From Mycobacterium sp. 852014-50255_SCH5639931 (lineage in GTDB: Bacteria; Actinomycetota; Actinomycetes; Mycobacteriales; Mycobacteriaceae), in contig NZ_LZSV01000034.1 in assembly GCF_001665605.1 (NCBI RefSeq), forward strand, positions 62,001-126,000: a stretch of DNA of 64,000 nt, read 5' to 3'. Positions 58,179 through 64,000 of the stretch are shown piece after piece (the first letter of the stretch is position 1; every line of letters begins with the position of its first letter). The position numbers and the translations under genes are program-made. The notes below the pieces were generated by a model. It had not been told where the DNA came from. It searched no databases and saw only the letters and a program-made list of their open reading frames with translations.

Positions 58179-59741
58179 TCAGGCCATATCGTCGAGGGCC
58201 TGATAGCCGGCGTTATAGCCGGGTGTGAACGTGATGCCGGGCCCGCCGTGGCATCCCGCACCGCCGAGGTAGAGCCCTTCGATGGGAATCGGAAAGTCGA
58301 GGAATCCCTTGGGGCCGGGCCTGTTCGGGCCCATCAAGTCCGGATGCAGCAGCCCGTGGCAGAAGTCGCCCGCGGGCGCCCCGAACATCGTGTTCATGTG
58401 GTAGGGCGCAAACGTGATGTGGCGGATCACGATGTCCTTGAAATTCGGGGCCAACCGGGTGATCTTGTCGATAACACGCTGTGCCATAACATTTTTGAGT
58501 TGTCCATGGTCCTGGCGGTCGACTTCGACCGGGAAGGCGTACGCGTAGGCGCTCGCGGCGTGCTTACCGGGCGGCGCCATGCCCGGATCGTGCACGGACG
58601 GAATCTGCATCCCCATCGACGGGTTGTCCGGCACCACACCCCGACGGCAGTTCTCCCAGTTCAGCTGTTGTTCCTCCGGCGCCCCGAAAATCCCGACCGA
58701 CTGCTGCATGCCTTCCTCGTTCAAAAACTCATAGGGCGGGGCGAATTCGGGCAGCCCGTCGAGGGCGAAGTGGATCTGCACGAACGACGCGCGGTGGTCT
58801 CGGCCGGAAAGACGTGAGATCAGCTCCCCCGGCACGTGTTCGGGGGCGATCAGCTCGGTGAGCGTGACGTCCGGCGCGAGGTTGGAGACCACGATCGGCG
58901 CGGTGATCGTCGAGCCGTCGCGCAACCGCACCCCGGTCACGGCGCCGTGGTCGACGAGGATTTCCTCCACCTTGCTGCGGAAGCGGATTTCACCGCCGTG
59001 GGAGACGAAGAGCTCACGCAGGTGTTCGGTGAGCGCACCGATGCCGCCCTTGAGTTTGGTCATCATCGCCGTGCTGTCGTCCGGCACCGCCAGAGCGAAT
59101 GCCAGGCAGGTGGCACTGCCCGGCGTGTAGGGGCCGCGGTAGGTGGAGTTGACGGCCAGGAACGCGAGCATCCCCCGCATGACCGCGTGCTTGTCTTTGT
59201 CGGGCAGGTAGCGGTCGATGACGTCCATCGCCGACCCGAACAACATCTCGTGAATCGCGCGTCGTTCCGCGTCGTTTGCCGCGCACGCGTACATCTCGTC
59301 GAGGGTTTTGGGTGGCGTGCGAACGTCGAAGCGGCCCAGTGCCTTTGCGGGTCCCTGGCTCCAGCCGATCAGTTCGGCCATGCCGGTGACGGCCTCGATG
59401 CCGTGCTTGGAGCCCAGGTGCGTCATCAGTTGCATCGGGTCGCGGTAGAAGATCATCGGCTCCTCGCCGTGATCGCCGATGTTGGTCGACATCACCTCCG
59501 GCTCCACCGTGGGCAGGGTGTCCAGCCCGAGATCCTTGGTGATCTGGCTCGCCGTCGGGAATTGGACGGAGCCGGCAATCTCGTACCGGAAGCCGTCGAT
59601 CAGTTCGACGGTCGCCGCCATGCCTCCCGCATAGGTGTTGCCTTCCAGGCACAGCGTCCGCAGGCCCGCACGCTGCAGTACCGCGGCCGCGGTAAGTCCG
59701 TTGTGGCCCGCTCCCACGACGATCGCGTCGTAGTCCGACAT
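58179..59741 (-). CDS. Phytoene-desaturase-like FAD oxidoreductase (Rv3829c type)
   Basis: 520 residues from ATG 59741. FAD site DAIVVGAGHNGLTAAAVLQRAG at the N-terminus and the carotenoid-desaturase-like GGIGALTEHLRELFVSHG and a C-terminal GAGCHGGPGITFTPGYNAG. Substrate unknown (long-chain or isoprenoid oxidoreduction). Divergent from TetR with twin operators between them. Confidence 0.88.
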   Translation of the reverse strand: MSDYDAIVVGAGHNGLTAAAVLQRAGLRTLCLEGNTYAGGMAATVELIDGFRYEIAGSVQFPTASQITKDLGLDTLPTVEPEVMSTNIGDHGEEPMIFYRDPMQLMTHLGSKHGIEAVTGMAELIGWSQGPAKALGRFDVRTPPKTLDEMYACAANDAERRAIHEMLFGSAMDVIDRYLPDKDKHAVMRGMLAFLAVNSTYRGPYTPGSATCLAFALAVPDDSTAMMTKLKGGIGALTEHLRELFVSHGGEIRFRSKVEEILVDHGAVTGVRLRDGSTITAPIVVSNLAPDVTLTELIAPEHVPGELISRLSGRDHRASFVQIHFALDGLPEFAPPYEFLNEEGMQQSVGIFGAPEEQQLNWENCRRGVVPDNPSMGMQIPSVHDPGMAPPGKHAASAYAYAFPVEVDRQDHGQLKNVMAQRVIDKITRLAPNFKDIVIRHITFAPYHMNTMFGAPAGDFCHGLLHPDLMGPNRPGPKGFLDFPIPIEGLYLGGAGCHGGPGITFTPGYNAGYQALDDMA

Positions 59742-59773
59742 GGCGTCCTCCCTCATTGGCGCGTGACAAGGAT

Positions 59774-59813
59774 ATGTCAGTACTGACATGATAGGAAGAT
59801 GTCAGTTCTGACA
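59774..59813. promoter_or_regulatory. Twin TetR-type operators
   Basis: First site ATGTCAGTACTGACAT (59774-59789), a perfect 16-base palindrome. Second TGTCAG-TT-CTGACA (59800-59813). Both share TGTCAG..CTGACA with centres 25 bp apart, between the leftward oxidoreductase and the rightward TetR gene. The expected binding place of the TetR protein, which would repress both genes. Confidence 0.82.
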
Positions 59814-59846
59814 AATTTCGGCCGGCTGGGATACCATTCCGGGGGG

Positions 59847-60446
59847 ATGAACGCGCCGACGAACCGTCATGAGCTACGCCGACGATCGACGCACGAGGCG
59901 CTGCGCCAAGCGGCATTGAAAAGCTTTGCACGCAAAGGGTTTACCAACGTAACCGTGACCGAACTGGCCCGGGAGGCCGGCGTAACCGAACGGACTTTCT
60001 TTCGCCACTTCCCCACCAAGGAGGCGGTGCTCTTCCAGGATTACGAGACGCAGCTGGCATGGCTGGCCGAGGCGCTCGCCGACCGTCCCGCGTCCGAGTC
60101 GCTGTTCGATGCGGTGCTGGCGAGCGTCGCGGCCTTCCCGCACGACCTCGAAGTGGTCCGCCAGGCCGCGACGGCCCGCGCGGAGTTGATCAGCGCGGAG
60201 CGCATCGCGAGCCATCTGCGCGTCGTGCAGTCGTCGTTCGCCCGGGTGCTGACCGATTTCGTCAGGGATCGAAACCCGGGCGTGGCGAACGTCGATCTGC
60301 TCGCCGAGGTGACCGGTTCCGCCCTGGCCGCTGCGCTTGTTGTGGCAGTGGAGAATTGGGGCCGCAACGGCTGCAGGGGCGACCTCGGCGAACTCGTCGT
60401 GTCCAGCCTGGAGCTGCTGCGCTCGGGTTTTGCGCCGCTCGCCTGA
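59847..60446 (+). CDS. TetR-family transcriptional regulator (Rv3830c type)
   Basis: 199 residues. The N-terminal HTH STHEALRQAALKSFARKGFTNVTVTELAREAGVTERTFFRHFPTK shows the full TetR pattern (cited in pieces: helix ALKSFARKGFTNV and recognition GVTERTFFRHF). The rest is a ligand-binding domain of helices. ATG 59847 has a GGGGGG stretch upstream. It probably controls the divergent FAD oxidoreductase through the twin operators. Confidence 0.9.
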   Translation: MNAPTNRHELRRRSTHEALRQAALKSFARKGFTNVTVTELAREAGVTERTFFRHFPTKEAVLFQDYETQLAWLAEALADRPASESLFDAVLASVAAFPHDLEVVRQAATARAELISAERIASHLRVVQSSFARVLTDFVRDRNPGVANVDLLAEVTGSALAAALVVAVENWGRNGCRGDLGELVVSSLELLRSGFAPLA

Positions 60447-60476
60447 TCCGTTGGGCTTCCCGCGCTGAGCTCACAT

Positions 60477-61346
60477 TCAGACGTTCTGCGCGCTCTGGAC
60501 GGCCGCCTCGACGAAGCGGCGCAGCACGGCGTTGCGGGCGCGCGGCAGGAACGCTATCGAGACCGGGCTCGTGGGGGCTCCGCGCAGCGCGACGAACCGG
60601 ACGCCGGGGTGGATGTTGCGCCGTACCGCGACGTCGGGGATCACACCGATCCCGCGATCGGCCGCGACGGATTCGAGCCACTCGTCGAAATTGGTTGTCT
60701 CAACGACCGTTTTCGGTCCCTCGCCCGCCGGCCACGACCATGGCCCGGTGGTCCCGCTGGCGGTGTTGACGACCAGCGGCCACTGCGGGACCTCGGCCCA
60801 GTCCAGCTCCGATCTGGTCGCCAGCTGCGAGTGGACCGAACACACGGCCACACGGGACTCGTCGAACAGGTGCACCACCCGCACCTGGGTAGCCGTCACC
60901 TGACCGCGGACGACGGCGACGTCGACCCTGCCCTGCTGGACGGCGCTCAGCGCATCGTCGGTGCGGACCAGCCTGACCGTGGTCCCGGTGGCCCGCTCGA
61001 AGCGGGCGACGGTGTCCTGCGCCCACGGGTCGGGCAGCAGCCAGCTGAATCCGAGGCCGATGCTCGCCTGCCGGCGTACGGCGCCGAACGCCCGCTCGAG
61101 CTCGGCGAGGACCCGTTCGACGTGGTCGAGGAAAGTCCGTCCGGCCTGGGTGGTCTCGACGTGCCGCGAGGTGCGGTCCACCAGCGTCACGCCGAGCGCA
61201 TCTTCCAGTTGGCGAATGGTGCGGCTGAGCGCCGGTTGGGTGATGCGAAGTTCGTCGGCGGCCCGCGTGAACGACTGCAGTCGCGCCACCGCCTCGAACG
61301 CCCGGAGGTGGCGCAACTCAATCCGACCGCTCGCCAATGCGCCCAT
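60477..61346 (-). CDS. LysR-family transcriptional regulator
   Basis: 289 residues from ATG 61346. HTH FEAVARLQSFTRAADELRITQPALSRTI (cited: FTRAADELRI and TQPALSRTIRQLE) and a periplasmic-binding-like effector domain (LSAVQQGRVDVAVVRG; VAADRGIGVIPD). Likely activates the divergent tautomerase-nitronate monooxygenase unit. Convergent with TetR. Confidence 0.9.
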   Translation of the reverse strand: MGALASGRIELRHLRAFEAVARLQSFTRAADELRITQPALSRTIRQLEDALGVTLVDRTSRHVETTQAGRTFLDHVERVLAELERAFGAVRRQASIGLGFSWLLPDPWAQDTVARFERATGTTVRLVRTDDALSAVQQGRVDVAVVRGQVTATQVRVVHLFDESRVAVCSVHSQLATRSELDWAEVPQWPLVVNTASGTTGPWSWPAGEGPKTVVETTNFDEWLESVAADRGIGVIPDVAVRRNIHPGVRFVALRGAPTSPVSIAFLPRARNAVLRRFVEAAVQSAQNV

Positions 61347-61439
61347 GCCTGACAAGCATAGATCGATTACAGCAGGCATTTCACAGGCCATCTCGACGGA
61401 CCTAACGTCATAGCCAAGGACATAGACAGAGGAGACGAA

Positions 61440-61832
61440 ATGCCACTGCTTTACATCGACCTCATCGAGGGCCGCACGCCGTCGGAGGTCGGGGCCTTGC
61501 TCGACGCGGTTCACGAGTCCGTCGTCGAAGCGTTCGGGGTGCCGCCGCGCGACCGCTATCAGGTGGTGCGCAACCATCCCGCCCACGAAATCGTCGCTTG
61601 GGATACCGGTCTCGGCATCAGCCGCTCGTCGCACCAGGTGATCGTCAACGTGGTGAGCCGGCGGCGCACGCGGGCGATGAAGGAGAAATTCTACGAGCTG
61701 CTGGCGACCAACCTGGCCGAGCGGTGCGGCCTCGACCCGGCCGACCTGATCGTCTCGATCACCGAAAATGGCGACGAGGATTGGTCTTTCGGCCATGGCC
61801 GGGCACAGTTTCTCACCGGCGAGCTGACATGA
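61440..61832 (+). CDS. Tautomerase-superfamily enzyme
   Basis: 130 residues with AGAGGAGACG upstream. Begins MPLLYIDLIEG, so Pro1 is exposed after Met removal as the catalytic base of the tautomerase superfamily; the tandem-fold length fits the Tautomerase_2 group. Converts an enol or unsaturated acid. The end overlaps the nitronate monooxygenase start by 4 bp, and the pair is divergent from LysR. Confidence 0.85.
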   Translation: MPLLYIDLIEGRTPSEVGALLDAVHESVVEAFGVPPRDRYQVVRNHPAHEIVAWDTGLGISRSSHQVIVNVVSRRRTRAMKEKFYELLATNLAERCGLDPADLIVSITENGDEDWSFGHGRAQFLTGELT

Positions 61833-62803
61833 GTCTCGACACCCGGCTCACGGAGTTCTTCGGCATCCAACACCCCATCGTGCTAGCCCCGATGGCGATG
61901 ATCTCCGGTGGCCGGCTGGCGGCGGCGGTGACGTCGGCCGGTGGCCTGGGCCTCATCGGCGGCGGCTACGGCGACGCGGAATGGCTGCGGCGCGAATTCG
62001 ACCGAGCCGACGGGGCTGACGTGGGCTGCGGGTTCATCACCTGGAGCCTGGCCCGCCAACCCGAGCTGCTCGACGAGGCCCTGGCCCGGCGGCCCGCCGC
62101 GATCATGCTGTCCTTCGGTGACCTGCAGCCGTTCGCCGACCGCATCCGCGCCGCCGGTGTTCCCCTCATCGCGCAGGCGCAGACGCTCGACCACGCGCGC
62201 CAGGCCCTGGACGCCGGCGCCGACGTGGTGGTGGCGCAGGGCGGGGAGGCCGGCGGCCACGGCATGACCGTCCGGTCCACCTTCACGCTGGTGCCCGACG
62301 TCGTCGACCTCGCCGCCGCCCGCGCACCGGACACGCTCGTGCTGGCCGCGGGCGGGGTGACCGACGGGCGCGGCCTGGCCGCCGCGCTGGCGCTCGGCGC
62401 GGACGGCGCGCTCGTGGGCACCAGGTTCTGGGCGTCCCCGGAGGCGTTGGTGTCCCCCCGCGCGCACGAGCGGGCGCTCTCGGCCACCGGCGACGACACC
62501 GTTCGCACGCGCGCCTACGACCTTGTGCGGCGGCTGGATTGGCCGGCCGGATACAACGCCCGAGCGCTGGGCAACGCCTTTCTCGACAGGTGGCATGGCA
62601 ACGAGGACCAGCTGGCGGTGGAGCTGCCCGAAGCCGTGGCCGACTACGAAAAGGCTTTCGTTGCTGAGGATTTCGACACAGCCGCCGTACTCGTCGGTGA
62701 GGGCGTGGGACTCATTAACGATGTCCGGCCGGCCGCTGACATCGTGCACGACATGGTCCGCGACGCGGCGCGAATCCTCAATAAGGATTCAGTACAGGGG
62801 TGA
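61829..62803 (+). CDS. Nitronate monooxygenase family (FMN)
   Basis: 324 residues from ATG 61829 (ATGA overlap). TIM barrel: HPIVLAPMAMISGGRLAAAV, VVAQGGEAGGHGM, VLAAGGVTDGRGLAAALALG. FMN-dependent oxidation of nitronates or reduction of an enoyl-like substrate. With the tautomerase and LysR it may form a small catabolic cassette. Second paralogue of the gene at 39562-40536. Its last 15 bp overlap the convergent NIPSNAP gene. Confidence 0.88.
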   Translation: MSLDTRLTEFFGIQHPIVLAPMAMISGGRLAAAVTSAGGLGLIGGGYGDAEWLRREFDRADGADVGCGFITWSLARQPELLDEALARRPAAIMLSFGDLQPFADRIRAAGVPLIAQAQTLDHARQALDAGADVVVAQGGEAGGHGMTVRSTFTLVPDVVDLAAARAPDTLVLAAGGVTDGRGLAAALALGADGALVGTRFWASPEALVSPRAHERALSATGDDTVRTRAYDLVRRLDWPAGYNARALGNAFLDRWHGNEDQLAVELPEAVADYEKAFVAEDFDTAAVLVGEGVGLINDVRPAADIVHDMVRDAARILNKDSVQG

Positions 62804-63502
62804 CCAGTCGGATGTGCGCAGCAGGCGGCTTTCCCACTGGTCGCGGTATTTCAGCGCCTCGACCATATAGCTGCCGGGCTTCCGGTGCTCTGGGGCAGTC
62901 TCGGTTGTCAGCAGGTGGACGAGCGCTGCATAGTTGTTGAAGTTTTCAATCTTCTGCCACAGCATCGCTTCTCGTCGGCGGTGACTACCGTGGGCGACCT
63001 GAAAGCACGCTTGAATATCGAGGATCCGCATCTCTTTTGGGGCTTTGGACAGCAGCCGGTAATAGATCTCGTCCCACATCCGGATGTAGTCATCGAGCGC
63101 GGCGTCGGGCCAGCCGGTGTCTTCCATGAACAGGCTCAGGGGGTGGGTCGCACCGTCGGTGGGCACCGTCGCCAGGTCGACGGTCTGCAGCGGTGACCAG
63201 GCGACCGGCAACAGCAGCTTGCCCGTCACCTCGTGGCGCAGGTTGTCCATTTCACGCATCCACGGCTGGAGGTCGCCGCGTTGGGCTCGGCGAGCCAGCC
63301 TTTCCCAGGCCGCACCGTCGACGATGCCGGTGATGGTGACCACGTTGTAGGACAGCCCCGAACCGTGGGCGTGATTGGTGTACCAGAGCAGCCGGGCGTC
63401 GTCACCGGCGGCGAGCATCGGCATCCAGCCCTCGCGGTAAGCGGCCTCGAATTCGTCCTGCCGCGCGCCGACCACTTTGTGGGTCTCGTGTAGGAACAGC
63501 AT
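62789..63502 (-). CDS. NIPSNAP-family protein
   Basis: 237 residues from ATG 63502. Two ferredoxin-like repeats: LFLHETHKVVGARQDEFEAAYREGWMPML (cited: ETHKVVGARQDEFEAAY) and LSLFMEDTGWPDAALDDYIRMW. The C-terminal part has YAALVHLLTTE. NIPSNAP proteins have unclear functions and in actinobacteria sit in aromatic or alkyl degradation clusters. It lies between the ligase and nitronate monooxygenase, and is probably cotranscribed with the ligase above. Confidence 0.75.
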   Translation of the reverse strand: MLFLHETHKVVGARQDEFEAAYREGWMPMLAAGDDARLLWYTNHAHGSGLSYNVVTITGIVDGAAWERLARRAQRGDLQPWMREMDNLRHEVTGKLLLPVAWSPLQTVDLATVPTDGATHPLSLFMEDTGWPDAALDDYIRMWDEIYYRLLSKAPKEMRILDIQACFQVAHGSHRRREAMLWQKIENFNNYAALVHLLTTETAPEHRKPGSYMVEALKYRDQWESRLLRTSDWSPLY

Positions 63503-63517
63503 CGGAACTCCTTGCCG

Positions 63518-64000
63518 TCAAGCGTCTTCGGCGATCAGCGCGGCGAGCTCGCGGCGGTTCACCTTGCCGGTCGAGCTGTAGGGGATGTGCTCGACGATCG
63601 CCAGCCGCTCGGGCAGCTTGAAGTAGGCGATCAACTCGCGACAGTGTGTTCGCAGCTGTTCGAGAGTCACTGGCGCGCACGCCATCACGGCCGCCCCCAC
63701 TCGCTGGCCGAGCTCCTCGTCGGGGATTCCGGCGACCGCGACGTCGCGCACCGACGGGTGCGAACGAAGCGCTTCCTCCACCTCGATCGGCCCGAACTTC
63801 TCGCCGCCACGGTTGATGGTGTCGCTGAGCCGTCCGCTCGGGAAGAGGTAGCCGTCGGGGTCTTGGCGGGCGAGGTCACCGGTGCGCAGCCAACCTTCGG
63901 TGACGTTCTGGGCGGTGTTCACCCACAACTCGCCGACCGTTCCCGGCTCGACGTCCTCTCCCGTCTCGGGGTCCACCACTCGCACGTCGACACCGGGCAG
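63518..64000 (-). CDS. Adenylate-forming acyl/aryl ligase, 5' part missing at window edge
   Basis: 161 C-terminal residues visible. Motifs: LRTGDLARQDPDGYLFPSGRLSDTINRGGEKFGPIEVEEAL and the C-terminal catalytic Lys in YSSTGKVNRREL. Homologous to 2,3-dihydroxybenzoate-AMP ligases and acyl-CoA ligases. The N-terminal AMP-binding part lies beyond base 64000. It is transcribed leftwards into the NIPSNAP gene (15 bp gap), suggesting a shared aromatic/fatty acid activation role. Substrate not determinable here. Confidence 0.88.
   Translation of the reverse strand: MPGVDVRVVDPETGEDVEPGTVGELWVNTAQNVTEGWLRTGDLARQDPDGYLFPSGRLSDTINRGGEKFGPIEVEEALRSHPSVRDVAVAGIPDEELGQRVGAAVMACAPVTLEQLRTHCRELIAYFKLPERLAIVEHIPYSSTGKVNRRELAALIAEDA

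Noticed and set aside
58165..58190. CTGAGG/CCTCAG hairpin at the lppC end
   Set aside because: Only six pairs and inside the coding end; too weak for a terminator call.
1..64000. CRISPR array, insertion sequence, prophage or tRNA cluster
   Set aside because: Read by eye, no direct-repeat array, transposase or integrase motif, or tRNA cloverleaf was found; a computational scan would be decisive.

Overview
The window is chromosomal DNA from a mycobacterium. Evidence: uniformly very high G+C, a PPE protein, a furA-katG pair, several cutinase-like proteins, DUF732, DUF4333 and DUF1906 families, a fatty acyl-AMP ligase, and gene blocks that I recognise from memory as orthologous to M. tuberculosis Rv1911c-Rv1932 and Rv3829c/Rv3830c. 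It is not M. tuberculosis complex: the large isocitrate lyase is intact, the KatG N-terminus differs, and many neighbours are foreign to H37Rv. A slow grower of the M. avium complex type is plausible but cannot be proven here. I saw no rRNA, tRNA, CRISPR array, insertion sequence or prophage.

Layout. 0-5.9 kb: 5'-portion of hrpA helicase (cut by the window edge), a crotonase, DUF3253, a secreted cutinase, a CsbD/coiled-coil operon with a CRP-like site upstream, and small proteins including DUF6480. 5.9-9.7 kb: a complete P450 system (3Fe-4S ferredoxin, ferredoxin reductase, P450) facing a MOSC protein. 9.8-19.2 kb: envelope and secreted proteins (DUF732, a C39-like lipoprotein, a PPE with a SHOCT-like tail), a GT1 glycosyltransferase plus methyltransferase pair, an FAD/Rieske oxidoreductase and an L,D-transpeptidase. 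19.3-22.1 kb: furA-katG with a leaderless-type promoter and a strong terminator. 22.2-27.2 kb: a Tat-exported DUF1906 protein, then a four-gene set (GT4 glycosyltransferase, methyltransferase, alpha/alpha-barrel prenyltransferase-like protein, and a second methyltransferase on the other strand) that I cannot assign to a described pathway. 27.3-34.4 kb: second cutinase overlapped antisense by a membrane protein, a GH16 glycanase, two LCM-type methyltransferases, a SOUL haem-binding protein and small membrane proteins.

34.4-40.8 kb: a leftward run of aldehyde dehydrogenase, VOC protein, AraC regulator, NAD epimerase and acyl-CoA-dehydrogenase-like flavoprotein (probably catabolic), then a NYN/nitronate monooxygenase pair and a DUF4333 lipoprotein. 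40.9-50 kb: tpx, two DJ-1-type genes, SDR, DUF2071, lipD-like esterase and fadD31-like ligase, which is the Rv1932-Rv1923 neighbourhood in inverted orientation. 50-52.7 kb: SRPBCC, a luciferase-like monooxygenase, and a glycine-repeat lipoprotein with a palindrome-rich upstream region. 52.7-58.2 kb: full-length aceA2, MBL hydrolase, fadB5, SRPBCC and lppC. 58.2-60.4 kb: FAD oxidoreductase and divergent TetR with twin operators between them. 60.5-64 kb: a LysR regulator divergent from tautomerase/nitronate monooxygenase, then NIPSNAP and an acyl/aryl-adenylating ligase running off the right edge.

Working together: furA/katG and tpx handle peroxide stress. aceA2, the crotonase, fadB5, fadD31 and the acyl-CoA-dehydrogenase-like flavoprotein fit lipid or cholesterol carbon use. 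The secreted hydrolases, Ldt, PPE and glycosyl/methyltransferases point to envelope remodelling.
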